DNA of 64,000 nt from Megaustenia siamemsis (Eukaryota; Mollusca; Gastropoda; Stylommatophora; Ariophantidae): positions 13,948,414 to 14,012,413 of the forward strand of contig JAVIAB010000102.1 in the NCBI GenBank assembly GCA_032433765.1. Reading direction: 5' to 3'. The notes beneath the pieces were generated by a model. That model worked only from the letters and a program-made list of their open reading frames with translations. It had not been told where the DNA came from and searched no databases. The translations under genes were made by a program, and so were the position numbers. Shown here piece after piece: positions 29,450 to 39,959 of this stretch (positions are counted from its first letter, which is position 1; every line of letters starts with the position of its first letter).

Positions 29450-30045
29450 TATGGCACTTTTCGTCTTCTCGGACGGTCTAGTGGAGGCTATTGTATATGG
29501 CACTTTTCGTCTTGTCAGACGGTCTAGTGGAGGCTATTGTATATGGCACTTTTCGTCTTGTCAGACGGTCTAGTGGAGGCTATTGTATATGGCACTTTTC
29601 GTCTTGTCGAACGGTCTAGTGGAGGCTATTGTATATGGCACTTTTCGTCTTGTCAGACGGTCTAGTGGAGGCTAGTGTATATGGCACTTTTCGTCTTGTC
29701 GGACGGTCTAGTGGAGGCTAGTGTATATGGCACTTTTCGTCTTGTCAGACGGTCTAGTGGAGGCTAGTGTATATGGCACTTTTCGTCTTGTCAGACGGTC
29801 TAGTGGAGGCGATTGTGTATGGCACTTTTCGTCTTGTCAGACGGTCTAGTGGAGGCTAGTGTATATGGCACTTTTCGTCTTGTCAGACGGTCTAGTGGAG
29901 GCTAGTGTATATGGCACTTTTCGTCTTGTCAGACGGTCTAGTGGAGGCTAGTGTATATGGCACTTTTCGTCTTGTCAGACGGTCTAGTGGAGGCGATTGT
30001 GTATGGCACTTTTCGTCTTGTCAGACGGTCTAGTGGAGGCTATTG
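29450..30045. repeat. Tandem array, 46 bp unit, about 13 copies, from the LINE-D 3' terminus
   Basis: TATGGCACTTTTCGTCTTGT recurs every 46 bases (29450, 29496 and onward). Reverse-complemented, the unit is the LINE-D 3' end: ACCGTCTGTCAAGACG and GCCATATATAT are seen at 42172-42210 at the end of a long LINE-D copy. Single-copy LINE-D 3' UTR sequence continues after the array. Confidence 0.92.
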
Positions 30046-30201
30046 TGTATTTTTTTGAGGTTTTATTTTTGTTGAACAGCTTCTGTCATGGCTAATTCTA
30101 CCAATGTCTGACAAACACACACGCCCACAGAATGATCAAATCAGGCCCACTGACCCACAGGGTTTTTTATCTAAGTTTTGCCTTAGCACGGTCTTAAACG
30201 G
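30046..30201 (-). mobile_element. LINE-D 3' UTR and C-terminal remnant
   Basis: It runs parallel to 8425-8620: TTTTTTGAGGTTTTATTTTTG, CTCATGGCTAATTCTA-like, TGACAAACACACACG, then CCTTAGCACGGTCT. It stops where SINE-1 begins. Confidence 0.75.
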
Positions 30202-30297
30202 GGAGCCGCGATAGCTCAGTGGATAGTGAACTGGACTACAAAGGACAAGAGGTAGGGTTCGATCCCAACCGACGGCGTCCGGGTTCACCCATCTTGT
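30202..30297 (+). mobile_element. SINE-1, 5' part only
   Basis: GGAGCCGCGATAGCTCAGTG with an exact box A, box B GGGTTCGATCCC, then CCGGGTTCACCCA. The 3' half is missing. Confidence 0.8.
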
Positions 30298-30640
30298 GAC
30301 TTCCAAGATAAATAAAGTGATCGATCTCTTCTACTGGTTTGTTTTCCATGTATATTTTGTCATCTGTTGGAATTAAACTTTTCATGGCTTTAGTCTTTCA
30401 TGATTGATCACAAGCCCAATTTTGCTGGCTATTGATGATAGTTCATTTGTGTTTTCCTGCATCGTTTTTATCTGGCTGCTGATGAGAACTAGGTCATCAG
30501 CAAAGTCGAGGTCGTCCAAATGGTCTCCTTGTATCCATTCGATGCCTTTATTACCAGTGCAGCATTTCGTCACTATGAAGTCCATAACAATTCCAAATAA
30601 CAAGGACGATAAAATACATCCTTGTTTAACCCCAGTTAAT
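30298..30640 (-). pseudogene. RTE-1 reverse transcriptase palm fragment
   Basis: A close relative of 533-1990, covering GVKQGCILSSLLFGIVMDFI, DLDFADDLVLISSQIKTMQE and SIASKIGL, then diverging by a frame change (INHERLKP). Both ends are cut without tail or TSD, so it may be a rearranged piece. By eye it is about 95 percent identical to 1090-1425. Confidence 0.78.
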
Positions 30641-30649
30641 AATACATTC

Positions 30650-31170
30650 AAATAAATCACAATATTCAAAAACATAAGAATCCTTTTCCAAAAGCGGATG
30701 CAAAACTGGAATTTGAAAATGAAACAAAATTTTTGAAAGTCGACGCAAAAGGCGAATAAATTACAATTAAGGAAGATCAATACATGTGAGATACGATGCT
30801 TGAGAAAAGTAACAAACAACACAAGAAGAGATAGAATACCAAATGAAGCCATAAGAAAAATGGTAGGAACAAAACCCTGCCAAGAATAAATAGAACAACA
30901 ACAACTTAAATGGTTTGGCCACCTGGTCAGAATGAATCCTCACCAATTAAAATCAAGGGCGTTCTTCTCGAGAATGCCTGGAAAAAGACTAAGAGGAAGA
31001 CCCAGGAGAAGATGGATAGATGCGGTGACAGAGACATGTAACAACAAAGGAAAGTCACTAATTCAGACAGTTCGAGCAGCTCAAGAACAACAAATGATAT
31101 AAACCACGACACCTTTTAGGTATCAGTGAAAAGAGAAAAGAAGAAGACGCAAAAGGACGCTGGCCATCGA
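30650..31170 (+). mobile_element. LINE-K C-terminal fragment
   Basis: In broken frame it reads RKINTCEIRCLRKVTNNTRR, PNEAIRKMVGTKP, QQQLKWFGHLVRMNPHQLKS, PGKRLRGRPRRRWIDAVTET. The WFGH and GRPRRRW blocks are typical LINE C-terminal motifs. A family not otherwise seen here; a stop after KPCQE. Confidence 0.7.
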
Positions 31171-31309
31171 CATTACCCATAAGCCAAAGCGTCAAAATGA
31201 TAAACAATGCAAATGATAAAAATTACTACCATTACTATCTATTTTTACTTTAATATTAAACGTCTTTGTTTCGAGCAGCCGGTCTGAAATCTGCAAGGAC
31301 TCCACAATA

Positions 31310-31600
31310 GACTGCGTCAGGATCAAAGGACGTTAAATGGCAGTGTGCGCGTTGTGTTATAGTTTGTAGTAGAACTGTGATATCTACGCCTTTTGACACG
31401 ACACATCCAAATTTCAGCTCGGTATTTTTTAGTATGTGGTTGCCTTTTCTCTCGATCCCTACTCACTTGGCCAGACTAGACTGTTTGGTCTATTTTTAAG
31501 GGGCACCGCGAAGAGGTGGAGTAGAGTCTGGATAGTTCTTTTTCAACGATCCTGGCGCAAGCCTTCAGCTATGAGTCGTTGACAGATTGCATCTCAATGA
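31310..31600 (+). repeat. R2 interspersed repeat
   Basis: AAAGGACGTTAAATGG, GATCCCTACTCACTTGGCCA, GGGGCACCGCGAAGAGGTGG and CAGCTATGAGTCGTTGACAG match other R2 copies. Confidence 0.68.
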
Positions 31601-31699
31601 CACTCGAGTGTCCCTGCCCACACTCCGAGGCCTAATCGAGGGCATTCCGTTAGAGGACAAGAGTTTTATAAGTTAGATATGAAAATTGTGATGCTGTGG

Positions 31700-32265
31700 T
31701 TTCATTAACACTTGTTGAACATCACAGACATAAACGCCACATCATGCGTTGAACACCACTGACATAAATAACACAATACTTGTTGAACACCACTAAGATG
31801 AAACGCCACAACACGTGTTGAACACCACAAATATAAACACCACAAAACTTGTTGAACACCACTGACATAAACACCACAACGTTTGTTGAACATCACTGAT
31901 ATAAACACCACAACATTTGTTGAACACAACTGACATAAACACCACCATAATTATTGAACATCACTGCTATAAACACCACAACATTTGTTGAATATCACTG
32001 ACAAAAACACCACACAATTTGTTGAACACCACTGACATAAACATCCCAAAAATATTGTTGAACACCATTGACATAAACACCACAATAATTGTTGAACACA
32101 ACTAACATAAACACCACAATAATTGTTGAACACAACTGACATAAACACCACAACAATTGTTGAACACAACTAACATAAACACCACAATAATTGTTGAATA
32201 CAACTGACATAAACACCACAACAATTGTTGAACACAACTGACATAAACATTATACACACTTGTTG
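31700..32265. repeat. Tandem array, about 34 bp unit, about 17 copies
   Basis: ATTGTTGAACAC followed by ACTGACATAAACACC recurs every 34-35 bases with frequent variants. The most regular part is 32060-32250. Confidence 0.88.
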
Positions 32266-32371
32266 CCCTTAAATAAAACTCCTCAACACTTTGCGTCAAA
32301 TATTTGACTCCTGCTTTATTCACACTTCACCTCTTATTATGCAGTCCCTTATTTCTATAAAACTTACAGAG

Positions 32372-32440
32372 TGGAAAGAAAGAAAGAAAGAAAGAAAGAA
32401 AGAAGGAAATAAAGAAAGAAAGAAAGAAAGAAAGAAAGAA

Positions 32441-32492
<52 letters not shown>

Positions 32493-32512
32493 AGAAAGAA
32501 AGAAAGAAAGTG
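32372..32512. repeat. (GAAA)n microsatellite
   Basis: About 35 GAAA tetramers with three single-base interruptions. Confidence 0.95.
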
Positions 32513-32639
32513 GCCAGGTAATTTTACGAGAAAGCGCCCTAATTAGGTACAACTAAAACGCGGCCAAGCGGTGTCTGCATTGTTGAGAATTTAGAAAGAA
32601 AAGAATATTAAACGTTTCCAGTGGCGGAACTGATTAGAA

Positions 32640-33235
32640 AAGGTTGTGCTATTGTTACGTTTAAAGCTGTTGCGTCTATAGCTTTCATTACGTTTAGGGT
32701 TATTGAAGCGACTAAAGTTATTATTTTTCAAGCTTTTCATACGACTAGAACTGCCATTACGTTTAAGGATGTTGTTGCAACTAAAGCTATCATTACGTTT
32801 AAACCTGTTGTTGCGACTAAAGCTATCATTACGTTTAAAGCTGTTGTTGCGACTAAAGCTATCATTACGTTTAAAGCTGTTGTTGCGACTATAGCTATCA
32901 TTACGTTTAAAGCTGTTGTTGCGACTAAAGCTAGTATTACGTTTAAACCTGTTGTTGCGACTAAAGCTAGCATTACGTTTAAACCTGTTGTTGCGACTAA
33001 AGCTAGTATTACGTTTAAACCTGTTGTTGCGACTAAAGTTATCATTACGTTTAAAGCTGTTGTTGCGACTAAAGCTATCATTACGTTTAAAGCTGTTGTT
33101 GCGACTAAAGCTATCATTACGTCTAAAGCTATCATTACGTTTAAAGCTGTTGTTGCGACTAAAGCTATCATTACGTTTAAAGCTGTTGTTGCGACTAAAG
33201 CTAGCATTACGTTTAAAGCTGTTGTTGCGATTAAA
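32640..33235. repeat. Tandem array, 36 bp unit, about 15 copies
   Basis: The unit is two 18 bp halves, beginning AAAGCTGTTGTTGCGACT and AAAGCTATCATTACGTTT. The first few units (32640-32760) are divergent and the rest regular. Open frames on both strands (NNSFKRND on minus, TFKAVVATK on plus) result from the 12-codon stop-free unit. Apparently a diverged dimer of the 18 bp unit at 34800. Confidence 0.92.
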
Positions 33236-33534
33236 AAAAATGGTTGTTTCGACGAAAGCCGAACTCCGTCTAAAGTTGTTACTCATTATGTTAAGTCTTA
33301 GTTAACATCTATAATTACGATGGCTGACCAATCTTTATATCTTGTATTCTTATCCCTTTTCTTTCCTTCTTCTCCTTTTCTTAATTATCATCAGCTTCTT
33401 CTCCTCATTTCTTCTTCTTTCGCTCGCTAAGGTCTCTATCTGTTAAGTTGTCTGTCCAGTGAATGAGGTTGTCTTTATCGTTGCATTTACGGTTACATTG
33501 TTGTTGAATCAAAAGTCATAGTTGCATCTGAGGT
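33236..33534. other. Unassigned spacer
   Basis: The tail of the 36 bp array decays into unique sequence. Confidence 0.4.
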
Positions 33535-33560
33535 TATTAAAGTAAAGGTAAAGTACGAGA
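33535..33560 (-). mobile_element. SINE-2 3' tail, split by LINE-C
   Basis: AGTAAAGGTAAAGTACGAGA matches the SINE-2 3' tail. It ends in the TSD AAAGTACGAGA (33550-33560), repeated at 34472-34482, where SINE-2 continues. Confidence 0.75.
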
Positions 33561-34471
33561 TATGCTGATGATACTGTACTACTAGCAAAATATCCTAAAG
33601 ATCTACATATATATATATGATAATAAAGATATATATATATATATACCTGCGATCAAGATTCAATCAGAGTAGGATTCCAGACTCTCTCATGAAGTCAGCT
33701 GTTTGTTTAAGTGAGTCGATAGCTCCATATAGTTTCTCTTCCAGGGAGGTGGGTGTGGACCACATTGCTCTTCTCAACTAGATATGAATATCAAAATGAC
33801 TAAAACTATGATCATAAACAAAGAAAATACTCAAAACCTACAAGTGGATATCAGAATTGAAGGAATAGACCTGGAGACAGTTCAGAACTACAACTACCTT
33901 TGACATACTATAACCAGTGATGGAAAATGTACAACTAAAATAAACAAAAGAATAGGAATGGCAAAAAGTAATTTTAATGTTATGAAGAACATGCTAACAT
34001 CAAAACAAATAACACCAGGGCTAAAAATAAGAATAGCAAAATGTTATGTCTTCTCAACATTCCTATATGGTGCAGAAACATGGACAAGAAAACAGAACAG
34101 AGAATTAAAGCCTTTGAAATGTGGATATATAGAAGAATATGTAAAATTGAATGAAAAGAAAAGAAAACAAACGATGAAGTCTTAAAACAACTAAAAATTA
34201 AAAGAGAACTACTAAACACAATTCAAACAAGACAAATGAGATTTTTGGGCTATGTTAAAAGACACAAAAGCCTACTAAAAGTAATCCTGGCGGGGAAACT
34301 ACGCGGTAAAAGAGACAGAGGCAGACCAAGACTAACATGGACGAATAACATCGAAAGATGGAGAAACCAGCCTATGACAACCTGCACCATCAAAGCAAGA
34401 GACAGAGCATAATGGAGCTCCATGGTAGCTAACCTTCGATGCGGAGATGGCACTCGATGATGATGATGATG
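33561..34471 (+). mobile_element. LINE-C 3' insertion into SINE-2, with 11 bp TSD
   Basis: Flanked by AAAGTACGAGA. It starts at the YADD box (TATGCTGATGATACTG), reads LLAKYPKDLH, is broken by an AT microsatellite and unrelated sequence at 33600-33780, then gives the LINE-C thumb (MNIKMTKTMIINKENTQNL, VDIRIEGIDLET, KSNFNVMKNMLTSKQITPG, FLYGAETW) and the GATGATGATGATG tail. Non-functional. Confidence 0.85.
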
Positions 34472-34790
34472 AAAGTACGAGACTTGAATCGGCGCCTTAG
34501 CACGCGAGTTTTCAACTATATGTGCTCGGCCGCCTATCCAGAAGTGTTCGGAGACTTCTGATAGTGTCGCTTCAAGCATCGAAGCTCACGATGCGAGGCG
34601 ACATTCCTCACCTTCCCAGAGTACTACCCTGGTACCGATTTCTGCCAGCGGCTGGGTCGACCAGGGGGTATATTTAATTTCCTACCATGAGAACAACCCA
34701 CACTGCTTCCAGTGGGAATCGAATACGGGTTGTCCGAACCTCAGTAGCCCAGTCGGGTAGTTTCCCCCACTATGGTTACCTAGGTGCCCA
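34472..34790 (-). mobile_element. SINE-2, main part
   Basis: Minus-oriented: 3' end GTACGAGACTTGAATCGG at 34475, body with CTCGGCCGCCTATCCAGAAG and CCAGCGGCTGGGTCGACC, box B region GGGAATCGAATACGG (plus), and a head ending near TACCTAGGTGCCC at 34785. The 18 bp array begins immediately after. Confidence 0.8.
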
Positions 34791-34799
34791 AAGTTTGTG

Positions 34800-37040
34800 T
34801 TTTGTTTACAGCCAAGTCGTTGTTACGTCCAAAGTTGTTGCTGCGATCAAAGTTTTTGCTGCGTTCAAAGTTGTTGCCTGCGTTCAAAGTTGTTGCTGCG
34901 ATCAAAGTTGTTGCTGCGTTCAAAGTTGTTGCTGCGATCAAAGTTGTTGCTGCGTTCAAAGTTGTTGCTGCGTTCAAAGTTGTTGCTGCGATCAAAGTTG
35001 TTGCTGCGTTCAAAGTTGTTGCTGCGTTCAAAGTTGTTGCTGCGATCAAAGTTGTTGCTGCGTTCAAAGTTGTTGCTGCGTTCAAAGTTTTTACTGCGTT
35101 CAAAGTTGTTGCTGCGTTCAAAGTTTTTACTGCGTTCAAAGTTGTTGCTGCGTTCAAAGTTGTTGCTGCGTTCAAAGTTGTTGCTGCAATCAAAGTTGTT
35201 GCTGCGATCAAAGTTGTTGCTGCGTTCAAAGTTGTTGCTGCGATCAAAGTTGTTGCTGCGATCTAAGTTGTTGCTGCGATCAAAGTTGTTGCTGCGATCA
35301 AAGTTGTTGCTGCGATCAAAGTTGTTGCTGCGATCAAAGTTGTAGCTGCTTTCAAAGTTGTTACTGCGTTCAAAGTTTTTACTGCATTCAAAGTTGTTGC
35401 TGCGATCAAAGTTGTTGCTGCGATCAAAGTTGTTGCTGCGTTCAAAGTTGTTGCTGCTTTCAAAGTTGTTGCTGCGTTCAAAGTTTTTACTGCGTTCAAA
35501 GTTGTTGCTGCGATCAAAGTTGTTGCTGCGATCAAAGTTGTTGCTGCGATCAAAGTTGTTGCTGCGATCAAAGTTGTTACTGTGATCAAAGTTGTTGCTG
35601 CGATCAAAGTTGTTGTTGCGATCAAAGTTGTTACTGCGATCAAAGTTGTTGCTGTGATCAAAGTTGTTGTTGGGATCAAAGTTGTTGCTGCGATCAAAGT
35701 TGTTGCTGCGATCAAAGTTGTTGCTGCGATCAAAGTTGTTGCTGCGATCAAAGTTGTTGCTGCGATCAAAGTTGTTGTTGTGATCAAAGTTGTTGCTGCG
35801 ATCAAAGTTGTTGCTGCGATCAAAGTTGTTGCTGCGATCAAAGTTGTTGCTGCGATCAAAGTTGTTGCTGCGATCAAAGTTGTTGTTGCGATCAAAGTTG
35901 TTGCTGCGATCAAAGTTGTTGCTGCAATCAAAGTTGTTGCTGCGATCAAAGTTGTTGCTGTGATCAAAGTTGTTGCTGCAATCAAAGTTGTTGCTGCGAT
36001 CAAAGTTGTTGCTGCGATCAAAGTTGTTGCTGCGATCAAAGTTGTTGCTGCGATCAAAGTTGTAGCTGCTTTCAAAGTTGTTGCTGCGATAAAGTTGTTG
36101 CTGTGATCAAAGTTGTTGCTGTGATCAAAGTTGTTGTTGCGATCAAAGTTTGATCTGCGTTCAAAGTTGTTGCTGCGATCAAAGTTGTTGCTGTGATCAA
36201 AGTTGTTACTGCGACCAAAGTTGTTGCTGCGATCAAAGTTGTTGCTGCGATCAAAGTTGTTGCTGCGTTCAAAGTTGTTGCTGTGATCAAAGTTGTTGCT
36301 GCGTTCAAAGTTGTTGCTGCGTTCAAAGTTGTTGCTGCGTTCAAAGTTGTTGCTGCGATCAAAGTTGTTGCTGCGATCAAAGTTGTTGCTGCGTTCAAAG
36401 TTGTTGCTGCGATCAAAGTTGTTGCTGCGATCAAAGTTGTTGCTGCGTTCAAAGTTGTTGCTGCGTACAAAGTTGTTGCTGCGATCAAAGTTGTTGCTCC
36501 TTTTAAAGTTGTTGCTGCGATCAAAGTTGTTGCTGCGATCAAAGTTGTTGCTGCGATCAAAGTTGTTGCTGCGATCAAAGTTGTTGCTGCGATCAAAGTT
36601 GTTGCTGCGATCAAAGTTGTTGCTGCTATCAAAGTTGTTGCTGCGATCAAAGTTGTTGCTGCGATCAAAGTTGTTGCTGCGATCAAAGTTGTTGCTGCGA
36701 TCAAAGTTGTTGCTGCGTTCAAAGTTGTTGCTGCGATCAAAGTTGTTGCTGCGATCAAAGTTGTTGCTGCGATCAAAGTTGTTGCTGCGATCAAAGTTGT
36801 TGCTGCGATCAAAGTTGTTGCTGCGATCAAAGTTGTTGCTGCGATCAAAGTTGTTGCTGCGATCAAAGTTGTTGCTGCGATCAAAGATGTTGCTGCGTTC
36901 AAAGTTCTTGCTGCGATCAAAGTTGTTGCTGCGATAAAATTGTTGCTGCGATCAAAGTTGTTGCTGCGATCAAAGTTGTTGCTGCGATCAAAGTTGTTGC
37001 TGCGATCAAAGTTGTTGCTGCGTTCAAAGTTGTTGCTGCG
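34800..37040. repeat. Tandem array, 18 bp unit, about 124 copies
   Basis: The unit GTTGTTGCTGCGATCAAA and the variant with GCGTTC recur over 2.2 kb. The GCGTTC variant is enriched at 34860-35250 and 36260-36480, and GCGATC dominates elsewhere. A few units have 1-3 base indels. Frames for CCCDQS, VVAAIK and LLLRSK hexapeptides arise on plus, and TLIAAT on minus; none looks like a real protein. Confidence 0.95.
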
Positions 37041-37044
37041 TACT

Positions 37045-38095
37045 CAATCTAAAATAAACTCACACTACAATAAACTCACACTACAATAAACTCACACTAC
37101 AATAAACTGACGCTACAAAACAACTCACACAACAATAAACTCACGCTACAATAAACTCATGTTCCAATAAACTCACACTACAATTAACTGACACTAAAAT
37201 AAACTAACACCACAATAAACTCATACTACAATAAACTCACTCTACAATTAAATCACACTACAATAAACTCACGCTAACAAAACAACGCACACTATAATAA
37301 ACTCACAATACAATAAACCCACGCTAACATAACAACTCACACTACAATAAACTCACACTACTATAAACTTACACTACAATAAACTCACACTACAATAAAC
37401 TCACACTAAAATAAACTCACGCTACAATAAACTCACACTACAATAAACTCACGCTGCAATAAACTCACACTACAATAAACTAACGCTAACAAAGCAACTC
37501 ACACTATAATAAACTCACACCACAATAAACGCACATCACAATAAACTCACACCACAGTAAACTCACGCTAACAAAACAACTCACACTACAATAAACGCAC
37601 ATAATAATAAACTCACACTACAATAAACTCACACCACAATAAACTCACACCACAATAAACTCACGCTGCAATAAACTCACACTACAAAAAACTCACATTA
37701 CAATAAACTCACGCTACAATAAACTCACACTACAATAAACTCACACTACAATAAACTCACACTACAATAAACTCACACTACAATAAACTCACACTACAAT
37801 AAACTCACACTACAATAAACTCACACTACAATAAACTCACACTACAATAAACTCACACTACAATAAACTCACACCACAATAAACTCACACCACAATAAAC
37901 TCACACCACAATAAACTCACACTACAATAAACTCACACTACAATAAACTCACACTACAATAAACTCACACCACAATAAACTCACACCACAATAAACTCAC
38001 ACCACAATAAACTCACACTACAATAAACTCACACTACAATAAACTCACACTACAATAAACTCACACTACAATAAACTCACACTACAATAAACTCG
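37045..38095. repeat. Tandem array, 16 bp unit, about 65 copies
   Basis: ACTACAATAAACTCAC with the variants ACCACAATAAACTCAC and ACGCTAACAAAACAAC. The right half (37720-38090) is nearly uniform and the left half more varied, suggesting recent homogenisation on the right. Confidence 0.95.
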
Positions 38096-38580
38096 CTCGG
38101 TGGGTTATCCGAGCACCTTTGGAATCGTCCAGTGAGCAGTGATGACGATCCTAACAATAAAAAACAAACAAACAATCCTAATACACACATACACACATAC
38201 ATGGCCGGATTAAGCTCTCGTCAGGTTATAAACCCTTACATTTTGAAAATTTGTTGAGGCCCCTCGGATTGTTGTGACCGTTAGCTATTTAACTTATATC
38301 TAAATCCTGGCCTACGCGCACACACATGCACACCCACACACACACAAACACACATATATACACACACACCGAAACACACATACACACAAGGAAGAAGAAA
38401 AAAAAAAAGAACCGCGGCCACGCCCCCAGTGTGATGACGTAAAGTAAACACTCTAATGGTTTTTAAACACACATTTGTGTTTACCAGCGAGGCATATAGC
38501 CAATGTGGTCAGCATTACGACAGGGCTGTATTTATATCCAAGAAATAGTCTCGGGGCACCCATTTAAGGTTGAATATCAA
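38096..38580. other. Spacer with a (CA)n run
   Basis: Unique sequence; ACACACAC-type repeats at 38320-38395 and a 12-base A run at 38397-38408. No gene signature. Confidence 0.5.
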
Positions 38581-38734
38581 AGTCGTCATCATCGACATCG
38601 TCACCATTATCACGACCATCGCGTACATCATCAACAACATCACCACCACCAACATCATCAACAACATCATCATCGATATATTATCACGATCATCATGGAC
38701 ATAATCAAGGATATCATTGTGGACATCATCATCA

Positions 38735-39318
38735 CCGATATCATCTTCGCTATCATCATCACATCAGCATCGACAGCATCACCGATATCATCTTCGCTAT
38801 CATCATCACATTCGCATCGACAGCATCACCGATATCATCTTCGCTATCATCATCACATCAGCATCGACAGCATCATCGATATCATCTTCGCTATCATCAT
38901 CACATCAGCATCGACAGCATCACCGATATCATCTTCGCTATCATCATCACATCAGCATCGACAGCATCATCGATATCATCTTCGCTATCATCATCACATC
39001 AGCATCGACAGCATCATCGATATCATCTTCGCTATCATCATCACATCAGCATCGACAGCATCATCGATATCATCTTCGCTATCATCATCACATTCGCATC
39101 GACAGCATCACCGATATCATCTCCGCTATCATCATCACATCAGCATCGATAGCATCACCGATATCATCTTCGCTATCATCATCACATCAGCATCGACAGC
39201 ATCACCGATATCATCTTCGCTATCATCATCACATTAGCAAAGACAGCATCACCGATATCATCTTCGCTATCATCATCACATCAGCATCGACAGCATCACC
39301 GATATCATCTTCGAAACA
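38735..39318. repeat. Tandem array, 47 bp unit, about 12 copies
   Basis: CTTCGCTATCATCATCACAT recurs every 47 bases (38745, 38792 and onward). Variants ACATTCGC and TCATCGAT versus TCACCGAT alternate in groups. Flanking ATC/CAC-rich sequence (38580-38735, 39320-39470) is a looser microsatellite. Confidence 0.92.
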
Positions 39319-39494
39319 AACGTGATCATTACTGGTTATCATAGACATCATCATCGACATTATCGTCATCATCATTACCATCATCACCATCAACATCACT
39401 GTTGTCATTATCAATGTTATGGACATCAGTATTATCCTTATCATCACCATTATCATCGGTCAATATGACGGATAAGCGGCAAGAATCGTTAAAG

Positions 39495-39880
39495 GCTGTG
39501 TTTGAAAAGTGTTCCTTGTTGCAGTTTCCTCATATTTTATGTCCGGTTTGCTGCCGAAGCTACTGAGTTAAGTGCTCTGTGCACACCGTGAGCTGTGCAT
39601 TTCATCCGTTTTGATCATGTTTCGATATCCCAATTGCTTACGATGAATGATGATATCGTATGATGGGGAACAGATGGCTGTGTTCACTTTCTGTTCGGTT
39701 TCGCCTTATGTCTTTTGGCGTGTGCTGAGACTGCTATGATGGGGACTACAGCTACCTTTCTTTGTTTGGGAGATAAGATAGTAATCTGAGTGATTCCACT
39801 TGCACGGGCGGTTGAGCAATTATGGATTTTAATTCGCTTGCAGTGATACCGGGGCCTTCCATAATCATAAACATATAATT
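39495..39880 (-). repeat. R1 interspersed repeat, longest complete copy in the window
   Basis: On the minus strand it follows 63640-64000 base for base with few changes, including a short frame MEGPGITASELKSIIAQ continuing to PVQVES, then GTAGCTGTAGTCCCCATCAT, CATAAGGCGAAAC and GTGCACAGAGCACTTAACTC. Function and class unknown; no tRNA boxes or reverse transcriptase seen. Confidence 0.75.
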
Positions 39881-39959
39881 TCCTAACACTAACGTTTATC
39901 CTAGTTTTTTCCCTTTAGAATGACTCTCTGCCAAGATTGTTATTTATGAAGCTATAACA

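Noticed and set aside
32591..33286. 231-codon NNSFKRND repeat frame on the minus strand
   Set aside because: It overlaps equally open frames on plus; the 36 bp unit is stop-free in several phases and derives from the neighbouring 18 bp satellite.
34687..36153. 488-codon Cys-rich frame (CCCDQS repeats) as a secreted or metallothionein-like protein
   Set aside because: The frame is carried by the 18 bp array. Equally long frames exist in the other phases and on the minus strand, and occasional indels shift the frame.
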